A program made the translations under genes and the position numbers. A DNA stretch of 64,000 nt from Serripes groenlandicus (Eukaryota > Mollusca > Bivalvia > Cardiida > Cardiidae), in assembly GCA_031761405.1 (NCBI GenBank), contig JASEVX010000010.1, positions 15,495,800 through 15,559,799 on the forward strand. The letters are read 5' to 3'. Under the pieces are notes generated by a model. The model did not search any database and had not been told where the DNA came from. It worked only from the letters and a program-made list of their open reading frames with translations. Positions 10,506 through 20,700 of the stretch are shown in pieces. Every line of letters starts with the position of its first letter. The first letter of the stretch is position 1.

Positions 10506-10653
10506 GTACAAAATCTCCTTGGTAGTGATTTTAAGACTAAATGTACTTTTGTCAGAGTGATTCTCATACAAATATTCTATATTTTTGAAATGTTGAAAAT
10601 GTAACGATTGATTAAATGGGAAGTGATTTTTTATTTTTTAGTTAAAAGTATTA

Positions 10654-10883
10654 TTTACCCTTTCCCTCATACGACAATTCTGCAGCAGATGACTTTGAAC
10701 GTATTTTGTCAAATAATGAAAAATCTCCATAATTGAATGGATAACCTATGACAAAAAGTGGAAAACATTGTGGCAAAAGGAGAAATTGCACGCTTTGTGC
10801 AATTTCTTCTTTTGTCGCTATGTTTTCAAAAAGCCGTCTGCTGCAGAGGCGTCAGAAAGCGCCTGTATGAGGGAAAGTGTTAA
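10654..10883 (-). mobile_element. TTAA-1 MITE, full length (230 bp)
   Basis: TTTACCCTTTCCCTCATACG to TATGAGGGAAAGTGTTAA, with a GCACGCTTTGTGC hairpin. Confidence 0.92.
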
Positions 10884-11069
10884 AAATCGAGAACATTATA
10901 ATAAGCTCCATAGAACAATAACTTCCTTTTCTAGAATATTTTTAAAATCATGTGCTGCACAGGTTTCTAAAATTATATCTATTTATCTTTATCCCTAAAG
11001 AGATTCTACCATAACTTACTACAGCATTTTTGATTCTCCTTATAAATATTTAAACGTCAGAAAGTGTCT

Positions 11070-11284
11070 AAACCCTTTCCCACAGCAAATCTGAAGCAGA
11101 GGATATATCTTAACAAAAATGTAAAAAGTCTCTGTACAGGAAACTGTTGGTTAGATTTGAAAATATTGTGGAAAAAGAAGAAATTGTTCATTATGAGCAA
11201 TTTCTTATCTTTTCAACAAACTTTTCAGAAGTTGTCACCTGCAGATTCTATGATTATAAAAAGTCTTCAAGTGGGAAAGGGATA
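11070..11284 (-). mobile_element. TTAA-1 MITE, diverged
   Basis: TAAACCCTTTCCCACAGCAA to AAGTGGGAAAGGGATAA; hairpin TTCATTATGAGCAA. Confidence 0.72.
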
Positions 11285-11390
11285 AAAAAAAAAGAGACAA
11301 AATCTGCTGAAGGTTAATTTCTCTTATCAATGATTGAGAGAGAGCCAATACCAGAAATATAATCTGAAAGTTCATAATTTGTCGATTTTT

Positions 11391-11611
11391 AACACTTACC
11401 CGTCTACAGATGCATATTCAGCAGATGACTTTCATAAACATTGTGACAAAAGGAGAAATTGCTCACCAATGAGCGATTTCTCCTTTCACCACAATGTTTC
11501 AAAATTCTATTCAATGAATATCCTTTAATTTATGTATACAGATTTTCAATAGTTTTGCCTAGGTGTTTTCAAAGTCGTCTGCTGCAGATTTGATGTATAT
11601 TGGAACAATTA
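11391..11611 (+). mobile_element. TTAA-1 MITE, diverged ends
   Basis: ACTTACCCGTCTACAGATGC, GCTCACCAATGAGC, GTCGTCTGCTGCAGATTTGA, then TTGGAACAATTAA. Confidence 0.72.
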
Positions 11612-11782
11612 ATGTTTTCTCTGAGTGGTGCCCCTATAATGATATAAGGATATAGGATAATAAAACATGAGATTCTATAATAATAACATTAACAGTTAAC
11701 AGTTATACAACCTGCACAGTTTGTTGAAAAACAAACAAACAAGAATAACATTCTATGATTCAGCCTTTATGTGGCAAACAAC

Positions 11783-12012
11783 TTAACCCTTTTCCTCATA
11801 CGACAATTCTGCAGCAGACGACTTTGAACATATTTTGTCAAAAAATAGAAAATCTCTATTATTGAATGGATAACCTATGACTAAAAGTGGAAAACATTGT
11901 GGCAAAAGGAGAAATTGCTTGTTTTAAGCAATTTCTTCTGTTGTCAATATGTTTTCAAAAAGCCTTCTGCTGCAGAGGGGTCAGAAAGTGTATATATGAG
12001 GGAAAGGGTTAA
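11783..12012 (-). mobile_element. TTAA-1 MITE, full length (230 bp)
   Basis: TTAACCCTTTTCCTCATACG to TATGAGGGAAAGGGTTAA. The hairpin GCTTGTTTTAAGC is a third stem sequence that still pairs. Confidence 0.93.
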
Positions 12013-12166
12013 ATAAACAGACCTAGATAACGACATCTTAAAAGGTCTAAAGAGGTAATTTTCCTTGCCATATATCATCATATGATGTGAGAACTTGTTA
12101 AAAATAATCTCATGGAGATTATAAATGTCTCCCTTCAACAAATGTCAAAGGTATTAAAAATAAAGA

Positions 12167-12372
12167 ATAACCCTTTCCCACATACAACAATGTATTGGCA
12201 AAAATGTGAAAAATCTTCAAATTTAGAATTAATAATTATTGAATAAAGTTGAAAACATTGTGGCAAAAGGAGATATTGCTCAGTAAGAGCAATTTCTTCT
12301 TTTGTCATAATGTTTTCAAAAGCCTTCTGCTGCAGACGTGTTAAAATGCGTCTGCATGTGGGTACGGTTTAA
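12167..12372 (-). mobile_element. TTAA-1 MITE
   Basis: ATAACCCTTTCCCACATACA to GCATGTGGGTACGGTTTAA; hairpin GCTCAGTAAGAGC. Confidence 0.78.
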
Positions 12373-12928
12373 ACAAACAGGTCTAGATATAGAAGTCTAG
12401 AGAGCTATTTTATTTCCATAGCATTATAATGTTGTGTGAGCACCAAGTTAGAATGATCTCATTGAGACTAAAATTGTCTCCCTAACACAAATGTCATTGG
12501 TATCTACAATATAGAATTTAAAACCTGTTATAAAGATAAATACATGACAGCCTCCCATTATGTAAAACAGCCATTTTGTATTAGGAAAAGGTACACAAAA
12601 ATTAACAAATATAAACTTTCTTCTATCTTCCCCAAATTTCAAAATGTTCCAGGAAGAAACTTTAACATAATTATTACATTTGTAAGAAAAGAGCTACCAG
12701 CATATCCATGCTAAAGATCCAAATGGATACTACATGTACTTAACAAAAGTTTCTTGAACCTTCTATAACTCATTGGTGAACAATTCAGAGCCAGATCAGA
12801 CTGCACAGATGTGTTTGCTGATCTGAATCTACACAGGTTGTAAATGCTTTGCAGTTGGTTATTGCAGAACTCCACTCAAATGTTGAACTCATTTCACCAA
12901 AAATTGTACTTAGGTTGCAATTTTAGTT
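12373..12928. other. Intergenic stretch, weak repeat traces only
   Basis: No gene seen. Bases 12775-12900 hold short traces (CAGATCAGACTGCACAG, TGCTGATCTGAATC) of a palindromic repeat. Confidence 0.4.
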
Positions 12929-13486
12929 TTAACCCTTTCCATCATACAAAAAATTTCTGACGCCTCTGTTGCAGAAGACTTTTGTTGCAAAGGAAACTAG
13001 ATGCCCACCGAATCGGTGATTCCGGGGGCATAAAAATGCTCATAAATTAATGAGCAATTTCTCCTTTTGCTTCAATGTTTTCAACTCTATTCAATAACTA
13101 GAAATATCTCTGAAGGTGATGAATACCCCCAGCTGGTGCCTGACAATATACATATGTATGAGAAATTCAAGGGGCCATAACTCATTTAAAAATAATTCCA
13201 GTGCAACACGCCGATAATATGCACAACTAGGCTTGGTATCAATCATTCTTGTGAAGTTATATTGAATTCTGACTAAGGGTTGCTGAGAAATAGTATTCAC
13301 AAGAAATGTCCACAGACCAACAGACCGACAAACCGACCGACCGACAAGCATGACTCCTATATAGCCCCCATATACTATGTATCTGGGGGTATAATAAAAA
13401 ATTGTTTATGAAAAAGTATCCATATTATTGCCTAAATGTTTTCAATGTCGTCTACTGCAGATTTGTTGTATGTGGGAAAGAGTTAA
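12929..13486 (+). mobile_element. TTAA-1 MITE split by another repeat
   Basis: TTAACCCTTTCCATCATA left, and ATGTGGGAAAGAGTTAA right. The 13100-13396 element interrupts it. A shorter remnant (CACCGAATCGGTGATTCC) sits at 12995-13035. Confidence 0.82.
13100..13396 (-). mobile_element. Dispersed repeat with CCGACCGACCGAC tract, nested in a TTAA-1 MITE
   Basis: The ends are ATACCCCCAG... and ...TATCTGGGGGTAT, an inverted repeat, with ACCGACCGACCGAC near the right end and GGGGCCATAACTC inside. It splits the MITE copy 12929-13486. Confidence 0.65.
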
Positions 13487-13713
13487 ATATGAGCCGCACA
13501 CCAGGAAACCCAAGCTAAGTGCATAACTTATGTGACCACTGTAGATTCAGATCAACCTGCACATCCGTGTAGTCTTATCTTCACTGTTTTCAACTAGACG
13601 AAACCTTCAACGATCTTTTGACAAACAGTGAACATTTGAATCAGACAGCATAGAGAAAACTCAATCTGTACTCGTCACAAATACCCTACAGTTTGTTTTC
13701 CATGAGCATTGGC

Positions 13714-13940
13714 TTTAGCCTTTCCCACATACAACAAATCTGCAGCAGACATCTTTGAAAATATACCTGAATTTTTTTTTGAAATCACTTTAAATGAAAG
13801 TACAATAATGAAACAAGTTGAAAACATGGCGACAAAAGGAGAAATTGCGTTTTGAGCAATTTCTTCTTTTATCGCCATGTTTTCAAAAGGCCATCTGCAG
13901 CAGAGGCGTCAAAAACCGTTTATATGTTGGAAAGAGTTAA
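13714..13940 (-). mobile_element. TTAA-1 MITE
   Basis: TTTAGCCTTTCCCACATACA to TATGTTGGAAAGAGTTAA. The hairpin is shortened (TTGCGTTTTGAGCAA). Confidence 0.85.
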
Positions 13941-13941
13941 A

Positions 13942-14542
13942 GGTGCTGAAGTCCAGGTTATAGTCAAATTTTTTAAAAAGTTCAAAAGTTGTCTAAACGT
14001 TAGAATCATAATTCTGGGATAAAATTTCCCTTTCGAGTACAATAAACATCTAAATGTTGATAGTTTATGCTTCATTTTTACTGGGTAGACATATATATTA
14101 CCCTGTAAGCCAAATTTTTCATGACTTTCAATTGACATTTTTCAACATTTACTGCAAAAATAGTTTTGAACTATTTATTACTTACTTTGTTGTCATGACT
14201 ATTAAGAATATTTGCAGAATTTTCAACATTTTGAAATTGTTATCTCCATATGGAGTTCAGCTCCTAAATTATACATCTACATATGTAATTATTATATTTA
14301 TAAAAAAATATGTATGCCATAAATTTGTATTGTATTGCATTGTTTTGTATATATAAACATCGAGAACATTCTCTTACAATGAAGTGGTCCGAAAGAATTC
14401 GACAAACAAGTTTACATGAAGTACAAGGTGTCAACTTATTATACCCTACAGCAAAATGACATGACTCAAACGACAGAACAACAACAACACTGTAACGTTA
14501 CGGTCAACCAAGGTCATTACCTTTACCTCACAATATCTCTGT
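13942..14542. other. AT-rich intergenic stretch, nothing recognised
   Basis: The open frame at 14054-14356 is Ile/Phe-rich low-complexity translation of AT-rich DNA, with no domain seen. Confidence 0.4.
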
Positions 14543-14775
14543 TTAACCCATTCCACATGTAAATGCTTTCAGACGCCTCGGCAATAGACAACTTTTTTTG
14601 AAAAAATTGTAGCAAAAGAAGAAATTGCTCAAGACGAGCAATTTATTATTTTGCCACAATGTTTTCAACTCTATTTTATAATTAAACTCTCATTTATAGA
14701 GATATTTCACGGTTTTTTTCCAATATGTTTTCAAAGTTGTCTGCTGCAGATTTGTTGTATGTGGGAAAGGGTTAA
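14543..14775 (+). mobile_element. TTAA-1 MITE, full length (233 bp)
   Basis: TTAACCCATTCCACATGTAA to TATGTGGGAAAGGGTTAA; hairpin GCTCAAGACGAGC. Confidence 0.9.
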
Positions 14776-14827
14776 TAACATTATGGGAAATAAAGAAATT
14801 GTTCTAACCCCCAAACAAATATTAATT

Positions 14828-15028
14828 ACGAACCCTTTTCCAGATATGATTTGAGTCAAATCCCACTTGCAGACGCATAATATCATCATAAGCAATTTCT
14901 CCTTTTGCAATGATGTTTTCAACTCTATTCAATTGGTATACTTCCGTTTAAAGATTTTCAATATTTCTGGCCTAGATTTTTTTTTTAATTTGTTTGCTGC
15001 AGATTTGCTGTATGTTTGAAAGGTTTTA
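14828..15028 (+). mobile_element. TTAA-1 MITE, first of three head-to-tail copies
   Basis: ACGAACCCTTTTCCAGATAT to TATGTTTGAAAGGTTTTA. It shares its right TTTA with the next copy. Confidence 0.72.
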
Positions 15029-15253
15029 CCCTTTCCCACCTGCAGACGCATTTTGAGACAATAGCAGCAGACAACTTTTGAAAACATTGTGGCCAAAGGT
15101 GAAATTGTTTATTATGATCAATTTTTCCTACGACCACAATGTTTTCAACTTTATTTAACAATTAAGCTATCTTTTATAGAGATATTTCAGGTTTTTGTCA
15201 CCATGTTTTCAAAGTCGTCTGCTGCAGATTTGCTGTGTGTTGGAAAGGTTTAA
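15025..15253 (+). mobile_element. TTAA-1 MITE, second of three head-to-tail copies
   Basis: TTTACCCTTTCCCACCTGCA to GTGTTGGAAAGGTTTAA. Confidence 0.85.
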
Positions 15254-15446
15254 CCCTTTTCCTCATATAGACGCTTTCTGACGCCTCTGCAGCAGACAGC
15301 TTTTTGAAAACATAGTGACAAAAGAAGAAATTTATTTTCCACTTTTAGTCATAGGTTATCCATTCAATTATAGATATTTTCTATTTTTTAACAAAATGGG
15401 TTCAAAAGTGTCTGCTGCAGAATTGTCATATGAGGGAAAGGGTTAA
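15250..15446 (+). mobile_element. TTAA-1 MITE, third of three head-to-tail copies, hairpin deleted (197 bp)
   Basis: TTAACCCTTTTCCTCATATA to ATGAGGGAAAGGGTTAA. The central hairpin is gone (GAAGAAATTTATTTTCCACT). Confidence 0.9.
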
Positions 15447-15475
15447 TAGAGTAAAGGTCAATTCAATTACAAGGT

Positions 15476-15684
15476 TTAAAACTTTCCCAAATACATTAAA
15501 TCTGCAGCAGATTACTTTGAAAACACAGAAAATCAATATCAATGAAGGCATAAGATGAAAACATTGTGGCAAAAGCAGAAATTGATTGTTTTTAAAAAAA
15601 AATCTCCTTTTGTAACACAATGATTTCAAAAGTGGTCTGCTGCAGAGGCGTCAGAAAGCATCTATATATGTGGGAAAGGGTTAA
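15476..15684 (-). mobile_element. TTAA-1 MITE
   Basis: TTAAAACTTTCCCAAATACA to TATGTGGGAAAGGGTTAA. Confidence 0.82.
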
Positions 15685-15792
15685 CTTCAATGATAACATC
15701 CTAGATACATGATACATGAACTTATCCACAAACTAACAAAATATTTATCCTAAACACTTTTCCACATACAGACATAATAATTAGACACATCT

Positions 15793-16021
15793 TAACCCTT
15801 TCCCTCATACGACAATTCTGCAGCAGAAGACTTTGAACATATTTTGTCAAAAAATGGAAAATCTCTATAATTGAATGGATAACTTATGACTAAAAGTGGA
15901 AAACATTGTGGCAAAAGGAGAAATTGCTCGTTTTGAGCAATTTCTTCTTTTGTCACTTTGTTTTCAAAAAGCCGTCTGCTGCAGAGGCGTCAGAAAGCGT
16001 CTATATGAGGGAAAGAGTTAA
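15793..16021 (-). mobile_element. TTAA-1 MITE, full length (229 bp)
   Basis: TTAACCCTTTCCCTCATACG to TATGAGGGAAAGAGTTAA; hairpin GCTCGTTTTGAGC. Confidence 0.93.
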
Positions 16022-16024
16022 GCA

Positions 16025-16190
16025 TATGACGTTTGAAGCAATAGTGACAAACGGAAAATATTTCCTTTTGAATCAATGTTTTTAACAATATTCATTTATT
16101 ACACTTTCATTTATTTCCATATTTTTTGTCTAGATGTTTTAAAAAAAGTTGTATGCTGAAGATCTGTTGTATGTGGGAAAGGAGAGTTTA
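16025..16190 (+). mobile_element. TTAA-1 MITE fragment
   Basis: GAAGCAATAGTGACAAACGG and GATCTGTTGTATGTGGGAAA. Confidence 0.55.
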
Positions 16191-16401
16191 TTAACTAAAA
16201 AAAATGTGGTTTTGAAAAGATGTTTATTCTATAACCATTTACCTACTGTAATGTTTAGCATTGTCTGCCTTGAAAACATCTAAGGTCCCCCAAAAAAATA
16301 TAACGAGAAAGGGCAATATCCCATTTTGGCAAATTGCTTTAAACTTTGTGTAAAATTACTTATGCCAGTTCACCAGAAAAAATCATACATTTTATTTCTC
16401 C

Positions 16402-16506
16402 TTAACCCTTTCCCTCATATAGACACTTTCTGATGCCTCTGCAGCAAACAGCTTTTTGAAAACATAATCATCTGCTGCAGAATTGTCGTATGAGGGAAAG
16501 GGTTAA
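16402..16506 (+). mobile_element. TTAA-1 MITE, 105-bp deletion derivative
   Basis: Both TIRs, both TTAA and both TCTGC-type motifs are kept; the middle 125 bp is missing between GAAAACATA and ATCATCTGCTGCAG. Confidence 0.9.
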
Positions 16507-16672
16507 ATAAATATAACAAAGTTTACCGAGATTTTTATGAGCCTTCACTACTTATCTCATTCAATCTACTTACCAGTCTCATTTCAACCCTTTTACATTT
16601 TCATATAAATGTTCAAATGCCAACAAAGGTAACTTACCTTTTTTAATAACGAATCAGCTTTTGTAATATCCT

Positions 16673-16898
16673 TTAACCCCTTTCCAGCATACAACAAATT
16701 TGCAGCAGACAACATTGAAAACATCTAGGCAAAAATATGGAAAACCTTAATAAATTGAAGTTAAATTATTAAAAAAAGTTGAAAATCATAAGCTCTATTC
16801 AACTATTTTCCTCCATTTATAGAAAGTTTTTTTTTATGTTTTTGCCTAGATGTTTCCAAAGTTGTCTTCTGCAGACTTTTTAAATGCTGGAGGGTTAA
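16673..16898. mobile_element. TTAA-1 MITE with two like halves (mirror copy)
   Basis: The left half has ACAACAAATTTGCAGCAGAC and AACATCTAGGCAAAAATATG. The right half has TTTTTGCCTAGATGTTTCCA. Both are the same arm type, so the copy is close to a full palindrome. Confidence 0.8.
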
Positions 16899-17013
16899 AT
16901 AAGCTTATGCTTGCATGCAATTATATGTATAATATAATTTTTAAATGCAATTACATGTATATCAATAAAATAATGTTCAAACAACACACTGTCAGCGTGT
17001 GAATGACAACTTT

Positions 17014-17714
17014 CTACTCTGCTTGGTCCTGGAGATTGTTATTTTCATTCAGATTGATGTATACATTATTTTGATTTGTACAACATTTCAAACCCACTCC
17101 ACCCTTCTCAATGTGCCCTTCGTTCTCGTCACTCCCGTTCTTATCATCCAAATAAAGCTCCTCTGATCTCGGGGCATAACACCTTTTGTATATCTCATAC
17201 CCAATAATCGCAGCCAACATCGGAATGGGTGTAAAAATGGCTGCGGCTATCGGCGCTACGATACTGATATCGTTGTCTGGAGGTGGTAGAGAGACCTTCA
17301 GCAGCACTATAGCGATGCCCGTGTTCTGTATTCCTGTTTCTATGGCGATGGTCCGAATCCTCTCCCAAGATTGTCGGGTAATGGCTGCAGTCACCCCGCC
17401 AAAGATAAAGCCTATGTACGGCACGAGAGCGCCTGCTAGGAGAATTTCTGGTTTTTTTCGCATGATTGTGAAGATGTAGAGGTTGGAATACACGCCGATG
17501 GTGAAAACAAGTACGAAGAAAACGACCATAAGAGGACGGATCCCTTTTGTGATGAATTTGGCCCAGTTTGGTTTCTTCCATTTGATGAACATCCCAATGG
17601 CGACTGGTACGAGAAGACCGACGAGTGAGGTGAGAATGTTGGTGTACGGGACTTCAATCTCCGTTTTGTATATCACTCTTACGCCAACAGTGAACAACCA
17701 TAGTGGTATCATAC
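17014..17714 (-). CDS. SLC10-like exon 3 (C-terminal half)
   Basis: The acceptor is TGACAG (complement of 17720-17715) and the stop is at 17016-17014. It encodes the remaining helices, ETGIQNT, and a soluble acidic C-terminal tail (EELYLDDKNGSDENEGH) that is probably cytosolic. Confidence 0.92.
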
Positions 17715-20700
17715 CTGTCAAAAGATAAATACATTTAACATTAAACTTTCCAAAATACAGGAAATCTACAGCAGATGTCATTGACGTTGAAAACATGTAG
17801 CAAAATGTATTAAAAATCTATATTCATGAAAGTTTAATTACTGATTATAGTTGAAAACATTGTGGCAAAAGGGGAAATTGCTCATAATATGAGCAATTTC
17901 TTCTTTTGCCACAATGTTTTCAAAAGCTGTCGGGATGCAGACTTTTGAAAACATTGTGACAAAAGGAGAAGTTGTTAGTATTTATCAGGCAAAAGGTGAA
18001 AGCACATTTCCTACATATTAAGGCACTTTGACACATCTGCAGCAGACAACTTTTGAAACAATATGGCACAAGGAAAAAATAAATACTTTTGTCAAAATGT
18101 TTTCAACTCTATTCAATGACTATTTACTCACTTAAATAGAGATGTTTCATATTTTTGCCTAGATTTTTCTAAAGCCTTCAGCTACAGATTTGTTATTAAC
18201 CCTTTCCCTCATACGATAATTCTGCTGCAGACAACTTTGAACGTATTTTGTCAAAACATAGAAAATCACCATAATTGAATATGATAAAAAGTGGAAAACA
18301 TTGTGGCAAAAGGAGAAATTGCAGGTTTTGTGCAATTTCTTCTTTTGTCACTATGTTTTCAAAAAGCTGTCTGCTGCATAGGTGTCAGAAAGCGTCTATA
18401 TGAGGGAAAGGGTTAATGTGTCAACCTGTGATCATTCAAGATAACCAAATGAAAGCAAAAATCAATGAAATTCTTGTCCAGTTGAAAGCCCATATTAAAT
18501 CGGTGATTAGTGATAAGATGTACAAGCATCTAAGGTATTAACGCTTCCCCACATGAAACAAATCTACAGGCAGAAGACTTTTAAAACATCTTAGCAAAAA
18601 TATGGAATATCCCTTTTATATGAAAGTATAAACATTTTTTCTATAGAGATGAAAGCATTGTGGCAAAGGGAAAAATAGTTCATTGTGCGCAATTTCTCCT
18701 TTTTGCCACAAACATGTGAAAAGTCGTCGACTGCAGATGTGTCAGTATTAGGGAAAGAGGATTAACCCTCATACGACAATTCTGCAGCAGATGAGTTTTA
18801 ACATATTTTGTCAAAATAAAGATAGATAGATAGATAGATTTTAATCGACTTATACAAATACATGTATATCATCATTTACATACATTTACATTAATATAAT
18901 TAATACGTGAACAACAAATAATAATCCGAAATAACTTTGAAGTTTCCTGATTTTGGTAGATTTCAAAAATAGATTATAACAAATAATGAAAATTTAACTT
19001 TAAACTTTAAGCAGAATTAACAATTGTTGGAAGACATATCTTAATCCAAATTCATACTGTCAATCACCTACATATATTACCTCAAAATCATCTTATTTAG
19101 GTGATCTGAAGCTTATAGTATGTGAGTAATGGGTAATTAGGAATATATAAAACTGTTGAGCACTATCAACGATAAATGACATATATTTAAGCAGTAGAAC
19201 ATAGAAATATCTCTATAATTAAATGGATAACCTATGACTAAAAGTTGAAAACATTGTGTCAAAAGGAGAAATTGCTTGTTTTGAGCAATTTCTTCTTTTG
19301 TCACCATGTTTTCAAAAAGCCGTCTGCTGCAGAGGCGTCAGGAAGCGTCTATATGAGGGAAAGGGATAATTAGTAAAGGTTTGATATAGATATCAAGGCA
19401 TGGCAAAAATCAATGCCATTATACATAGTCAGTTAACCCTATCCCACATACAATACATTTGCAGCAGACGACCTTGAAAACATTTCGTAAACAAATTGGA
19501 AACTCTTTATAACTGAAAGAACCATAATTGAATAAGGGTTGAAAACATTGTGGCAAATGGTGAAATTGCTCATTATGAGCAATTTCTCCATTTGCCGGAA
19601 TGTTTTTAAATAGTCGTCTGCGTCTGTAGCGTCAAAAGGTCTCTATAAGTGGGAAGGGGTTAAAATCCCGGAGGTCTAGATTAGGGGCAATATGCATGTT
19701 CTCAAATCCTTTTGACCCTCTTACCCTTTATGTTGTAGGCAGTGGGTACTCAAAAAAGAGACAAAAATAATTAAGTACCCACAACAGAGTGTTTGGTTGG
19801 ATAATTAAGAGAGGCTACGAAAAAAAAAATCCACATGAAATATATCTGCAGAAGATGACCTTAAAAAACATCTGGACAAACTAGTGAGAATCTCTATAAA
19901 TGAAAGTGTAATTATGGAATAGAGTTGGAAATATTGTGACACAAGGAGAACACTTTTTCCTTAAATTAGATGGAGTACCAACAAGGAAAAGTAAGGCTTG
20001 GAGGGTTTGAAATACTGGCCCCTAAAACAACAAAAGGTCTGAGTGAAACATTTTATTCCAATGTTTACCTTGTTGAACTATTACATGTATATATGCGGTA
20101 CAGCCTGATTAAAACCACAAAAATGCAGTTTAATCCTTTACCCAGTAGAGAATTTTTTTTTTAAACATTTGGACTTCGCAAAATAAGGGAATAGTAAATT
20201 TTCTGCATTGTTACAACTTTGTATCAAATTGATTCAGTGTTATGCATGCCTCCTATTCTTTCATATATTTAAACATTTCCAACAAACATCTAATCTGCAG
20301 AAGAACACTTTGTTGAAAACATTGTGGAAAAGGGATAAGCCTTCTCATTATGAGAAATATCTCCTTCTGCCACAATGATTTCCAATGCTGTCTGTGTCAA
20401 GAAGATGCATTCTGTCTTTTGAAAAGACTTAACTCTTATGCTGCCACAGGCAGTTAAAGACTTTAGCAAACAATGCAGATTCAGGTGAGACAGCTAATAT
20501 GAAATGAGATGTCACCTGAAATCTGCATTGTTTAATTGCCACTAGAGATTAAATTTTACCAAATTTCGTGTTGGGCGAAAAATAGAGTGGTCCAATTTTC
20601 AACATGGAAGAGTCTATTTTGTGCAATTTGGCAGTGAAAGAGTTAATGCAATATGGAGTAAATGGTAAAGTCTCTGGTGATGATGATCGGTCCTTTTGAT

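Noticed and set aside
17186..17728. Open frames overlapping SLC10 exon 3 on both strands
   Set aside because: Shadows of the real exon in other frames.
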